DNA from: Haloarcula rubra
Lineage (GTDB): Archaea > Halobacteriota > Halobacteria > Halobacteriales > Haloarculaceae
Assembly (NCBI RefSeq): GCF_019599465.1
Contig: NZ_RKLR01000001.1
Span: forward strand, 62,001 to 126,000
Reading direction: 5' to 3'
Length of the DNA: 64,000 nt
How positions within the stretch are numbered: the stretch's first letter is position 1; each line of letters opens with the position of its first letter. This document shows positions 34,043 to 42,943 of the stretch, one piece after another. A program made the translations under genes and the position numbers. The notes beneath the pieces are model-generated. The model worked only from the letters and a program-made list of their open reading frames with translations. It was not told the DNA's origin and searched no databases.

Positions 34043-35037
34043 CAGTCAGAGACATCTACCTGCCAGTCGCCGCACAGCCCTCCGTCGACACGCTCGTCGA
34101 GATGAGTCAACTCGCCGAAGACGCCGGCTACGAGCGCGTCTGGCTCCCGGAGACGTGGGGCCGAGACGCCGTCACGACGCTCACGAGCATCGCCGAACGC
34201 ACCGACGACGTGGGTATCGGGACGTCGGTGATGAACGTCTACTCCCGGTCGCCGGCGCTCATCGGGCAGACGGCGGTGACGCTGCAGGAAGTCTCGGACG
34301 GCCGCCTCCGAATGGGCGTCGGCCCGTCGGGCCCCATCGTCGTCGAGGGGTGGCACGGCGTCGACTTCGAGCGACCGCTCCGTCGGACCCGCGAGACCAT
34401 CGACGTCGTCAAGCAGGTGCTCTCCGGCGAGACGGTCGACTACGACGGCGACGTCTTCCAGCTATCCGGCTTTCGCCTGCGCTGTGACCCGCCGGACCCC
34501 GTCCCGCCCGTCGACGCCGGCGGCCTCGGCCCGAAGTCCGTCGAACTCGCCGGCCGGTTCGCCGACGGGTGGCACGCCCTCCTGATGACGAGAGCGGGCC
34601 TCGAGGACCGACTGGACGACTTCGAGCGCGGGACGGACCTCGGGGACCGGAACCGCGAGGACCAGCGCGTGACCCTGTCGCTGCCCTGCTGTGCGCTCGA
34701 CGACCGGGAGCGTGCCCGTGACCTGACCCGTCAGCACGTCGCCTTCTACGTCGGCGGGATGGGGACCTACTACCGGGACGCGCTGGCGAGACAGGGGTAC
34801 GAGGACACGGCGTACGAGGTGGCCGAGAAGTGGGCCTCCGGCGAACAGGACGCTGCCACCGACGCCATCGGCGACGACTTGCTGGACGCCATCGCCGTCG
34901 CCGGGACGCCGTCGGAGTGCCGGGAGCAAATCGAGCGGTTCGAGTCCGTCGACGGCGTCGACGCTCTGAACGTCTCCTTCCCGCGGGCCGCGGACCGAGC
35001 GGACATCGACGCCACTATCGACGTGCTGGCGCCCTGA
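34039..35037 (+). CDS. LLM-class F420-dependent oxidoreductase
   Basis: Luciferase-like TIM-barrel oxidoreductase of 332 residues. Typical features are LAEDAGYERVWLPETWGRDA near the N terminus, IGTSVMNVYSRSPALIG, GRLRMGVGPSGP, and AGTPSECREQIERF near the C terminus. Haloarchaeal members of this class are expected to use coenzyme F420. It is translationally coupled to the preceding SDR and convergent with the MptE-like gene. Substrate unknown. Confidence 0.88.
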   Translation: MTVRDIYLPVAAQPSVDTLVEMSQLAEDAGYERVWLPETWGRDAVTTLTSIAERTDDVGIGTSVMNVYSRSPALIGQTAVTLQEVSDGRLRMGVGPSGPIVVEGWHGVDFERPLRRTRETIDVVKQVLSGETVDYDGDVFQLSGFRLRCDPPDPVPPVDAGGLGPKSVELAGRFADGWHALLMTRAGLEDRLDDFERGTDLGDRNREDQRVTLSLPCCALDDRERARDLTRQHVAFYVGGMGTYYRDALARQGYEDTAYEVAEKWASGEQDAATDAIGDDLLDAIAVAGTPSECREQIERFESVDGVDALNVSFPRAADRADIDATIDVLAP

Positions 35038-35048
35038 CCGGCGGCCGT

Positions 35049-35744
35049 CTACAGCGACCGTTCGACTGGGTCGATGCCGTCTCTGCGACCGTCGAGGACG
35101 TCGAACCGGTCACCACGTCGCGACTCCAGCCAGTGCAGCAACCGCTCTGCCCACGCGAGTTTCCGTCGTTTCTCCGGGCCGACGTCCGGGTCGTCGAAGT
35201 TCCATCCGACGAATCGCAGGGCCTCGGCTCCGAAGTGGTCCGCGAAGAACGCCGCCCGGTCGCCGTCTGTGAACCCCCCGAAGTTGTGGACGGTGTCGGT
35301 GGGTGCCGCCTGTGTCGTCGGGACGACGAAGGCGGCGTCGTACGTCGGGACGTACGTTTCGACGGCGGGGACGTTGTCGCCGTGGGCGTGGACGAGCACC
35401 GGGGTCCCCGACTCGGTGAGTTCCCGTGCCGTCTCGGGGTTCTTGTCGAGGTCGGTCACCATGCAGTCGACGGCGACGCCCACGTCTCGGAGTCGGTCGG
35501 CGGCCGTCGAGGCGGCCAGCACCGCGTCGGCCTCGGCCGCCCGGTCGGCCTCGCTCTCTAACGAGGGGCCCGCACCGACGATGGCCACCGTCGCCGATTC
35601 CAGCCCGAGTCTCGACGGCCGATACGTCTCGCTCTCGGCGAGCGTCGCGCCGAGTCTGTCACGCGCCCGTTCGTCGCCGCCGCGACCGTAGCCGAAGTCG
35701 TCGAGGATGGCGGTGTAGACGGGTTCCCATGTGTCGAACTCCAT
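35049..35744 (-). CDS. mptE: MptE-like 6-hydroxymethyl-7,8-dihydropterin pyrophosphokinase
   Basis: A 231-residue DUF115/MptE-type protein that would transfer pyrophosphate from ATP to hydroxymethyl-dihydropterin, the archaeal replacement of FolK. Visible features are TVAIVGAGPSLE, ADAVLAASTAADRL, VTDLDKNPET, VLVHAHGDN and LRFVGWNFDDPDVG, in the order seen in the family. With the DHPS-like gene nearby it points to pterin cofactor synthesis. Confidence 0.85.
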   Translation of the reverse strand: MEFDTWEPVYTAILDDFGYGRGGDERARDRLGATLAESETYRPSRLGLESATVAIVGAGPSLESEADRAAEADAVLAASTAADRLRDVGVAVDCMVTDLDKNPETARELTESGTPVLVHAHGDNVPAVETYVPTYDAAFVVPTTQAAPTDTVHNFGGFTDGDRAAFFADHFGAEALRFVGWNFDDPDVGPEKRRKLAWAERLLHWLESRRGDRFDVLDGRRDGIDPVERSL

Positions 35745-35856
35745 AGCTGTCGCTGGTAGGTCGGTACCAGATAAACCGGGTTGAGCCGAAATGGCACGTC
35801 CGTGTACCCCTACCCGGGTGCCCTTTCGGCTTTCACCCAGTTCTTCTGACGCCTCC

Positions 35857-35865
35857 GGTATAAGC
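35857..35865 (+). promoter_or_regulatory. TATA box upstream of the trehalose-6-phosphate synthase gene
   Basis: GGTATAAGC lies 21-29 bases before a GTG at 35886 and about 93-101 bases before ATG 35958. The transcript should begin near 35886, so the gene has either a 72-base leader or a GTG-initiated N-terminal extension. Confidence 0.45.
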
Positions 35866-35957
35866 TTTCTCTTACTCCCACTTGTGTGACGGCAACGTAC
35901 CGGGCCCTTACCACGTTCGCGACAACCTCAAGGGCCGGAGGCACCAACGAGACGAGA

Positions 35958-37415
35958 ATGAGAGCCGAGGCGCTCCCCGACTCACTGGTCGTCGTCTCGA
36001 ACAGACAGCCCTACAGCCACGAGTGGGCGTCTGGCCCCGTCGACGGCCCCATCGAGGACGACGACGTGACCGTCTCGGAGGCGACCGGTGGCGTCACGAG
36101 TGCGCTCGACCCGCTGATGCGGGCCCGCGGCGGGACGTGGGTCGCGTGGGCCAGCGGTGGGGCCGACATGGCCGTCGCCGAGGACGGCGTCGTGGAAGTA
36201 CCTCCCGGTGAGGGGTCCTACCGCCTGAAACGCGTCCCGCTGTCGGACGAGGCCATCGACGGCTACTACCACGGCTACGCGAACCAGGTCCTCTGGCCGC
36301 TCTGTCACGAGGACACCGGGCGGATGTGGGGCGATCCCACCTTCTGGGAGCAGTACCGGGCGGTCAACGACCGGTTCGCGGACGCCGTCAGGTCCGTGAC
36401 CGACGCCGACGACTTCGTCTGGTTTCAGGACTACCACCTCGCACTCGCCCCGCGGGTGGTGCGTCGCGCCCGGCCCGGCGCGACGCTCCACCACTTCTGG
36501 CACATCCCGTGGCCCGCGCCGTCGGTGTTCGACCACTGTCCCCACGCACGACAGATTCTCGACGGGTTGCTGGCGTGTGACGTAATCGGCTTCCACACGA
36601 CGGTGTTCGTCGCCCGGTTCCTCCGGTGTGTCGAGTCGACGCTCCCGGACGCGACGGTCGACGAGGACGCCGGCGTCGTCCACTACGACGGGGCGTCCAC
36701 CCACGTCGTCGCGAACCCGCTCGGTATCGACGTCGAGGGCGTCCGCCAGCGGGCAACAGCGGCGGACACCGCCGCAGTCAGGCGGCGTGTCCTCGGTGAG
36801 ACGGTCCCCGACCCGTCGATTCCGATCGTACTGGGCGTCGAACGGCTCGACTACTCGAAGGGGATTCCCGAACGCATCGCGGCACTCGACCACCTCTGGG
36901 AGCGCCGTCCCGACCTGCGGGGGGCGTTCACCTACGTCCAGAAGGCGAGTCGGACCCGGGAGGGAATCGCCACGTACCGGCGCTATCGGCAAGACGTGGT
37001 CGCAGAGATTCAGCGCGTCAACGACCTCTACGCCACCGACGACTGGCAACCGATAGCGTACACGGAGCGGAAACTCAGCACGGAGACGCTGGACGGCCTC
37101 TACCGGGTCGCGGACGTGGCACTTGTGACGCCACACCGGGACGGAATGAACCTCGTCGCCCACGAGTACCCGACCGCCTGCGTCGACGGCGACGGCGCAC
37201 TCGTCCTGAGCGAACTCGCCGGCGCGGCGACCCAACTCGACGGCGCGCTCACCGTCAACCCCCACGACATCGCCGGCATCGCCGACGCGCTCGAACGAGC
37301 GCTCGAACTCGACGACGACGAGCGCCGGGACCGACTCGAACGGTTACAGGAGAGTGTCGCGGCCCTCGACAGTCGGCACTGGGTCGAGCGACAGTTCGCC
37401 ACCGGGCCAGACTGA
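35958..37415 (+). CDS. otsA: Alpha,alpha-trehalose-phosphate synthase (GT20)
   Basis: Makes trehalose-6-phosphate from a nucleotide sugar and glucose-6-phosphate, probably for the compatible solute trehalose. The 485-residue product has LVVVSNRQPYSH at the N terminus, WFQDYHLALAP, GVERLDYSKGIPERI and TPHRDGMNLVAHEY, all GT20 hallmarks. ATG 35958 is preferred because the open extension to 35886 does not resemble the family. No trehalose-phosphate phosphatase gene is next to it. Confidence 0.92.
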   Translation: MRAEALPDSLVVVSNRQPYSHEWASGPVDGPIEDDDVTVSEATGGVTSALDPLMRARGGTWVAWASGGADMAVAEDGVVEVPPGEGSYRLKRVPLSDEAIDGYYHGYANQVLWPLCHEDTGRMWGDPTFWEQYRAVNDRFADAVRSVTDADDFVWFQDYHLALAPRVVRRARPGATLHHFWHIPWPAPSVFDHCPHARQILDGLLACDVIGFHTTVFVARFLRCVESTLPDATVDEDAGVVHYDGASTHVVANPLGIDVEGVRQRATAADTAAVRRRVLGETVPDPSIPIVLGVERLDYSKGIPERIAALDHLWERRPDLRGAFTYVQKASRTREGIATYRRYRQDVVAEIQRVNDLYATDDWQPIAYTERKLSTETLDGLYRVADVALVTPHRDGMNLVAHEYPTACVDGDGALVLSELAGAATQLDGALTVNPHDIAGIADALERALELDDDERRDRLERLQESVAALDSRHWVERQFATGPD

Positions 37416-37518
37416 GACGGGCCCGACAACCCATGATTGTATAGTGTTCGCACGGTAGAGGGGCTCTAGGCCGAAGTTGTCCGGGTATTCGATTCCCAAA
37501 GTACGAGAACCATCCCGT

Positions 37519-37527
37519 AGATATATC
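37519..37527 (+). promoter_or_regulatory. TATA box of the DoxX-family gene
   Basis: AGATATATC lies 25-33 bases before ATG 37552, in an AT-rich intergenic patch, consistent with a leaderless promoter. Confidence 0.6.
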
Positions 37528-37551
37528 TCGTCTTACAGTCTACTATTAGAC

Positions 37552-38124
37552 ATGAGTACGAAACAGACACTCCAATCGGAGATACTCGGGCGGGACGTGA
37601 CCTTCGACTACTCGGAGACGTGGGTCGGCTACTCGCTGTTCCTCCTCCGCATCGTGATGGGCTGGACGCTGTTCCAGGGCGGGGTGACGAAACTCGTCAC
37701 CTACCTCGACGGCAACCCGGAGAACAACTGGACGGCGGCGGGCTTCCTCGCCAACGCCATCCCCGAGGGGAACCCCTTCACCGGGATGTTCGTCGCGATG
37801 GCCGGCAATCCGCTCGTCGACTGGCTGAACATGCTGGGCCTGACGCTGGCCGGGTTGGCGCTCCTACTGGGCGTGCTGGTCCGCTTCGCCGCGTTCTGGG
37901 GCGCCGTGATGATGCTGTTCTACTGGCTCGCGGCGCTGCAGGGCGGCCTGCTGGCCGGACTCCCGGTCGCGCACGGCTGGGTCGTCGACGACCACATCGT
38001 CTACGCCGCCCTGCTGTTCGGCCTCGGCGCGTTCGGTGCCGGTCGCATCCTCGGGCTGGACAGCTACCTCGAAGACCTCTCGGTCGTCGAGAACAACCGG
38101 TGGCTCCGCCTCCTGCTCGGGTAG
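37552..38124 (+). CDS. DoxX-family membrane protein
   Basis: A 190-residue membrane protein of the DoxX/DoxD (TQO small subunit) group: four hydrophobic segments including LFLLRIVMGWTLFQGGVTK, LTLAGLALLLGVLVRFAAF and GAVMMLFYWLAALQGG. DoxD proteins are quinone-linked in some archaea, but in haloarchaea the role is not known. The ATG at 37552 is fixed by the TATA box; the frame is open further upstream without homology. Confidence 0.85.
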   Translation: MSTKQTLQSEILGRDVTFDYSETWVGYSLFLLRIVMGWTLFQGGVTKLVTYLDGNPENNWTAAGFLANAIPEGNPFTGMFVAMAGNPLVDWLNMLGLTLAGLALLLGVLVRFAAFWGAVMMLFYWLAALQGGLLAGLPVAHGWVVDDHIVYAALLFGLGAFGAGRILGLDSYLEDLSVVENNRWLRLLLG

Positions 38125-38172
38125 GACAGCCACACCGCGCTCTTTTAGTCTCGCTGCCGACTACGGCGGCGT

Positions 38173-38697
38173 ATGGCCAAGGTCAACATCGGACTCCGCG
38201 GGTGGCGGTTCGACGAAGACGTACTGAACGACGAGGGGAGAGTGCGACCCCTGAAGACGCTCGAACCCGACGTTCGACAGCGCATCCTCGTGTTGGCAGA
38301 CCGCGTCGTCGACCCCTGTGACGCCTGCTGGCTCGTCCACGGCGAGGCGGACGTCGAGGAGTGCAACGTCGCCGAAGTCATCTACGGTGAACCGCGCGGG
38401 TCGGTCGTCCTCTGCTCGGTCCACGAACCCGACTTCCTCTACTGGTTCCGGGAGGCCGGCGGTGACGCCTACGCCGGGGAGCTCGAACTCCGCGACGCCT
38501 TCTACGAGTGGTTCGACGACGGGAACCGCGCCCCCGACGGCTACGAGGGCCTCGACCACGTCGAGGAGGACCCAACCGCCCTCCCCGAGGCCCCGGACGC
38601 GTCGGAGGCCGTCCCGGGTCTGCAGGAGGAGGTCGAGGAACTCGACGACGAGGACTTAGACGCCATCGAGATGGACCTCGGCGACCTGGACGTATGA
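38173..38697 (+). CDS. Conserved haloarchaeal acidic protein of unknown function
   Basis: A 174-residue soluble protein: basic-to-neutral N-terminal half with CDACWLVHGEADVEECNV (three cysteines that might bind a metal), a middle part VVLCSVHEPDFLYWF, and a very acidic C terminus (EEVEELDDEDLDAIEMDLGD). I cannot place it in a named family. It overlaps the TrmJ-type gene by ATGA, so the two are co-translated and may be linked to RNA modification. Confidence 0.7.
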   Translation: MAKVNIGLRGWRFDEDVLNDEGRVRPLKTLEPDVRQRILVLADRVVDPCDACWLVHGEADVEECNVAEVIYGEPRGSVVLCSVHEPDFLYWFREAGGDAYAGELELRDAFYEWFDDGNRAPDGYEGLDHVEEDPTALPEAPDASEAVPGLQEEVEELDDEDLDAIEMDLGDLDV

Positions 38698-39440
38698 TAT
38701 CGGTCGCCGTCGTCGACGCCGAGACGCCGGGCAATATCGGCACCATCGCCCGCTCGATGAAGAACTTCGGCCTCTCGGAGTTACTGCTCGTCGATCCGCC
38801 GGAACTGGACCCCGACGGCGAGGCCTACGGGTTCGCCGGACAGGCCCGCGAGGACATCCTCCCCGAGGCGCGCGAAGTCACGTTCGACTACCTCGTCGAG
38901 AACTACCACACGGTCGCCTGCACGGCGACGACGAACGAGGACGCCTCCAACCACGTCCGCTACCCCGCCAAGACGCCGGCGGAACTCGCCGACTCGCTGA
39001 CCGGCGTCAACAGCGACACCTGCGTCGTCTTCGGCCGGGAACGGGTCGGCCTGACCAACGACGAACTCGCCCGGTTGGACGAACTCTGTTCGATTCCGGC
39101 CAGCGCCGACTACCCCGTGTTGAACCTCGGGCAAGCCGCCACTATCGTCCTGTACGAACTCCGGTCGGTGACCGTCGAGCGCGACCAGCACCCCGACGAG
39201 CTACACGCTCGCGCCGACGAACGGGCCGTCGAAGGCCTCCACGGCGAGTTCGAGACGTTCCTCGAGACCATCGGTCACCCGGCGGAGAAGCAGGCGAAGA
39301 CCCAGCGGATGTTCCGCCGGTTGCTGGGGCGGGCCCATCCGACGGGCCGGGAGACACGGACGCTCCGGGGCCTCTTCCGACGGGCCAGACAGCGCATCGA
39401 CCGGGCCACCGCCGAGTCCGACCCCGGAGACGAGACCTGA
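38694..39440 (+). CDS. trmJ: SpoU/TrmJ-type RNA 2'-O-methyltransferase
   Basis: SPOUT-fold methyltransferase of 248 residues. The three SpoU motifs are visible: AETPGNIGTIARSMKNFGL, CVVFGRERVGLTNDEL, and YPVLNLGQAATIVLYEL, which form the SAM knot. Length and the C-terminal charged helix match TrmJ, which methylates nucleotide 32 of tRNAs. The target is inferred from the family. Start ATG 38694 overlaps the upstream stop. Confidence 0.9.
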   Translation: MISVAVVDAETPGNIGTIARSMKNFGLSELLLVDPPELDPDGEAYGFAGQAREDILPEAREVTFDYLVENYHTVACTATTNEDASNHVRYPAKTPAELADSLTGVNSDTCVVFGRERVGLTNDELARLDELCSIPASADYPVLNLGQAATIVLYELRSVTVERDQHPDELHARADERAVEGLHGEFETFLETIGHPAEKQAKTQRMFRRLLGRAHPTGRETRTLRGLFRRARQRIDRATAESDPGDET

Positions 39441-39441
39441 G

Positions 39442-40926
39442 TCAGTCGGTCACCGGTTCGCGTTCCCGTCCCGTCGAGGCGTCGCCGTACGTCTCCGTGA
39501 GGTACGCGTCGACGCGCCCGACGATGTCGCTGTCGTACGTCCAGAACCCTTCGTACCCCTCGCCAGCGTCTCGCTCGACGGCGAGCAGCGCGGCCCGACG
39601 TGTCGGGTCACCGTCGCCGTCGAAGACGACGAACCACGACTCGGCGAGTTCGGTCGTCTCGCCGCCGTGGACGGTCACGCCGGGGAGCGGCGAGTCGGTG
39701 TCGTCGGCGCCGTAGACGTGGACGTCGACGCCGGTGTCGGCCAGTCGCTCGTAGATGCGGGCGCTCCGTGGGTCGTCGACCAGCCGGGAGAGTTGCTGGA
39801 AGCCCGCGTGGAGACGCCCACTCCCGACCCGGTCGGCCAGCAACTCGATGGTGTGGCTCACGTCGACGAGGAGGTTCTTGTCCGCCGCCGCCGCGCCGAA
39901 CACCGACCGGTCGAGTTGCCGCAACAGGTCGCTCGTCCGTCGGTCGGTGAACGCGTCGTCCCCGTCGGACTGGATGTCGATAGCCGCGGCCAACGCCGTC
40001 ACGGACTCACTGGCCAGCAGGTCGTCGCCGTGGTGCAGGAGCGCCACGGAGCGGGGCTGGGCCACGTCGAGGGAGGCTTCCCGGACGGTGACGCCGTGCC
40101 TGTCGAAGTACCGCTCGACCGATTCGAGCGCGTCTGGCGGCCCCTCGTAGTTACAGACCGTCAGCGTCGGCGAGTCCGCCCGGACCGAGTCCAACACCGA
40201 GCGGAGCGAATCCGGGAGCGGTCTATCGGTCTGGTCGACCCGTGGCGAGCGGTCGGTCGGGTCGGGCGACCCGTCGGTCTGGTCGAACGGCGTCCACGGC
40301 GTCGGTTCTGGCTCGACGCCGAGCACCCGGAGTTCGGACCGGCCGTCGGCCTCCCTGACCTCGACGACGCCGTCGACGAACGAGCGGAGTCGCTGGAGGT
40401 GCTCGGGGTCCATCGTGTCCGAGTGGGCGACGACGAACCCGACGCCGTTCGCCTCGCTGATGCGGTTCGTGACGACGTGCAGGAACCGGACGACCTGCTC
40501 GGGCGACGTGTAGAGCGACATCGTCGTCAGCGAGAAGAGCCCGAACCGGATGCGGGTCGAGTACTCCGTGTACAGGGCTTCCAGTACCTGCGTCAGTTCC
40601 ATACCGAGACCGGTCAGGTCGGCGGGCGACCCGACGCTGCCGTCGAGCGACGCGAGCTCGGTCGCCCCGTGCGAGTCGCTCACGCAGTCGACGACGCCGA
40701 CGGGGAGGGTGTCGACCGGTCGACCGGCGGCGTCTGAGAGCGACTCCCGGACGTCCGCGGCGCTGGCGTCCGTGGAGAGGACGGCGACGGCCTCACCGTG
40801 GTCGAAGCCGTGGGCGAGTAGTCGGGTTACGAGGGTGCGTTTGCCCGTCATCGGCGGCCCCACGACGAGCAGAGTGGACCCGGGTTCGAACCCCTCGACG
40901 GGGAGGTCGTCCCCGATAGCGTACAT
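39442..40926 (-). CDS. RecA/KaiC-like ATPase domain fused to a DICT-like sensory domain
   Basis: A 494-residue protein. The N-terminal half resembles RAD55/KaiC-type RecA domains with Walker A GPPMTGKRTL (23-32) and GFVVAHSD; the Walker B acidic residue is not obvious (FGLFSLTTMSLY). After a Thr/Pro/Asp-rich linker (about 212-240), the C-terminal part (about 260-480) has PRSVALLHHGDDLLAS and other segments like the DICT sensory domain. This suggests a signalling rather than repair role. It is convergent with trmJ. Confidence 0.65.
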   Translation of the reverse strand: MYAIGDDLPVEGFEPGSTLLVVGPPMTGKRTLVTRLLAHGFDHGEAVAVLSTDASAADVRESLSDAAGRPVDTLPVGVVDCVSDSHGATELASLDGSVGSPADLTGLGMELTQVLEALYTEYSTRIRFGLFSLTTMSLYTSPEQVVRFLHVVTNRISEANGVGFVVAHSDTMDPEHLQRLRSFVDGVVEVREADGRSELRVLGVEPEPTPWTPFDQTDGSPDPTDRSPRVDQTDRPLPDSLRSVLDSVRADSPTLTVCNYEGPPDALESVERYFDRHGVTVREASLDVAQPRSVALLHHGDDLLASESVTALAAAIDIQSDGDDAFTDRRTSDLLRQLDRSVFGAAAADKNLLVDVSHTIELLADRVGSGRLHAGFQQLSRLVDDPRSARIYERLADTGVDVHVYGADDTDSPLPGVTVHGGETTELAESWFVVFDGDGDPTRRAALLAVERDAGEGYEGFWTYDSDIVGRVDAYLTETYGDASTGREREPVTD

Positions 40927-40987
40927 ACGGTCCGTACGGCCGGGGAGAATAGAAGTGTACCGGCCCAGCTATCGACGCAGGAGTACG

Positions 40988-42862
40988 TCAGGCGCGTTTC
41001 TGAATCTCTTCGCGGAGCACGTCACTGACCGTGTCCCCGTCGGCCTTCCCGCGTAGCGCGCCCATACACTCGCCCATGAGTGCGGAGAACGCACCCATCC
41101 CTTCCTCGGCGACCTGTTCCTCGTGGCGGTCGACCACGTCGGCGACGGCCGAACGGACCTCGTCCTCGTCGACGCCACCGAGGTCCTCCTGTTCGACGGC
41201 CGCCTCGGCGGTGAGCGAGGGATCGTTCGCCAACGCCGTCAGCAGGTCCTCGATACCCTCGCGAGGCACCTCGCCGCTGTCGACCAGGACGAGCGTCGCA
41301 CGGAGGTGGTCGTCGGTGAGGTTCTCGACGGGCACGTCGTCACGCCGGAGTTCCGTCAGCGTCGATTCGAGCGTCCCCGCGGCGAGCGTCGGGTCGACAC
41401 CGTCGTCGACGACAGCCTCGAACAGGGGCCAGCGCTGCCCGTAGGCCACCTGTTCGGCCAGTCCCGAGTCGAGACCGAACTCGTCCTCGTAGCGCGCGAC
41501 CTTCTCGGTGAGCAGTTCCGGCGTCTCGACCTCGGTCACGTCCGGTTCGACGGGCGGCACGTCCGTCTCGGGGTACATCCGCGCCGCCCCGGGGAGCGGC
41601 CGCAAGTATCGAGAAGTTCCGTCTTCGAGGGCGTCGCGCGTCTCTTCGGGGACCCCCTCCAGCGCCGTCTCCGCCCGTTCGACGACGGCCTCGATGGCGA
41701 GTTCGGCCGTCTCCGGGTCGTCCGCGACGAGGGCGACGGCGTCGTCGGGACCGGCACCGACTGCCTCGCGGAGCGCCTCGACTTCCGCCTCGGTGACGCC
41801 GTAGGCCGGCAGTTCGTCCGTGTGGAAGATGCCGCCGGCGCCGTGGCGCTTGGCGTGGTCGGAGAACTCCGTCCCGAGGCGGCGGTCCGGCTGAATCTCC
41901 CGGCCGACGAGGCCGTCGAAGCCTTCGAGCAGGACCGCCTGCACCCGCCCGCCGCTGTCGAGCGCACCACCGATAACGCCCGACTCCGTGCCCTCGAAGA
42001 CGTCGGTCAGGTCCTCTGGGTCCCCGACCGACGCGTCTCGCTCGGCGAGTTCCGCGGCGACGTCGACGAGTTCGACCTGTCGCCGGACCTCGTTTCGCAC
42101 GAGGTCGTCGATGTCGTCGAGGCTCTGGACGCCCTTGAGTTCGATGCGGGCGCCCTCCTCGATGGAGACGTTGACGTCCTGCCGGATGGTGCCGAGGCCG
42201 CGCTTGACCTTCCCCGTCGACCGGAGCAACATCCCGATGCGCTCGGCGGCCTCTCGGGCCTGTTCGGGCGAGCGGATGTCCGGTTTGGTCCCGATTTCGA
42301 CCAGCGGGATGCCCAGTCGGTCCAGCGAGAACCGGACGCCGTCGTCGGTCTCCGCGACGCGCTGGCAGGACTCCTCCTCCAGTAGCATGTCCTCGATGCC
42401 GACCGGGCCGTCGCTCGTCTCTATCACGCCGTCGTTGGCGACGAGCATCGAGCGCTGGAACCCGGTGGTGTTCGACCCGTCGACGACTATCTTCCGCATC
42501 ACGTTCACCTGGTCGACCACGTGCATGTCCATGAGTTGGCCTATCTCCATGGCCGTCTCCATGGCCTCGCGGTCGACGCGGTGTGGCGGTTCGTCGTCCT
42601 CCTCGACGAGACAGGTGGTGTCGTAGGCCAGATACTCGAACTCTCGGTCGACCATGCTCTCTTCGAGGGCGGCGTCGTCTATCTCGCCGAGTTCGCTCTT
42701 CGTCGGGTGGAGGTACCGCGTGAACGAGCGGTCGGACGCCTCCGGTTCGCGCAGTTCCGTCGGGCAGTCACAGAACAGTTTCGTGGCCGTGTCGAGTTGC
42801 TGGTGAATCTCCAGCCCGGCCACGAGGCCCAGGTCCTCGTAGTCGAAGTCGGCAGCAGTCAT
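40988..42862 (-). CDS. gatE: Glu-tRNA(Gln) amidotransferase subunit E
   Basis: Archaeal GatDE amidotransferase subunit that recognises Glu-tRNA(Gln) and, with GatD, converts it to Gln-tRNA(Gln). The 624-residue product begins MTAADFDYEDLGLVAGLEIH, which with QLDTATKLFCDCPTELRE is the GatB/GatE hallmark. It also contains the AspRS-like insertion that separates GatE from GatB, and a C-terminal YqeY-like tail (EEQVAEEGMGAFSALMGECM). ATG 42862 is chosen over the GTG at 42898. GatD is outside the window. Confidence 0.95.
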   Translation of the reverse strand: MTAADFDYEDLGLVAGLEIHQQLDTATKLFCDCPTELREPEASDRSFTRYLHPTKSELGEIDDAALEESMVDREFEYLAYDTTCLVEEDDEPPHRVDREAMETAMEIGQLMDMHVVDQVNVMRKIVVDGSNTTGFQRSMLVANDGVIETSDGPVGIEDMLLEEESCQRVAETDDGVRFSLDRLGIPLVEIGTKPDIRSPEQAREAAERIGMLLRSTGKVKRGLGTIRQDVNVSIEEGARIELKGVQSLDDIDDLVRNEVRRQVELVDVAAELAERDASVGDPEDLTDVFEGTESGVIGGALDSGGRVQAVLLEGFDGLVGREIQPDRRLGTEFSDHAKRHGAGGIFHTDELPAYGVTEAEVEALREAVGAGPDDAVALVADDPETAELAIEAVVERAETALEGVPEETRDALEDGTSRYLRPLPGAARMYPETDVPPVEPDVTEVETPELLTEKVARYEDEFGLDSGLAEQVAYGQRWPLFEAVVDDGVDPTLAAGTLESTLTELRRDDVPVENLTDDHLRATLVLVDSGEVPREGIEDLLTALANDPSLTAEAAVEQEDLGGVDEDEVRSAVADVVDRHEEQVAEEGMGAFSALMGECMGALRGKADGDTVSDVLREEIQKRA

Positions 42863-42943
42863 AGTCGACTGTCCGGAACCGGGGGGCAAAAAACGCACCC
42901 TTCCGGCCCTCGTGTTTTTGTCGGTCCCGACGCTGTATCACGT

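Noticed and set aside
37460-37500. GTATTCGATTCCC looks like a tRNA T-loop
   Set aside because: The flanking bases do not form the T-stem and there is no cloverleaf upstream; the region is the DoxX promoter.
40988-42385. Long plus-strand frame (41123-42385) opposite gatE
   Set aside because: No motifs and an antisense-type composition; gatE is strongly supported.
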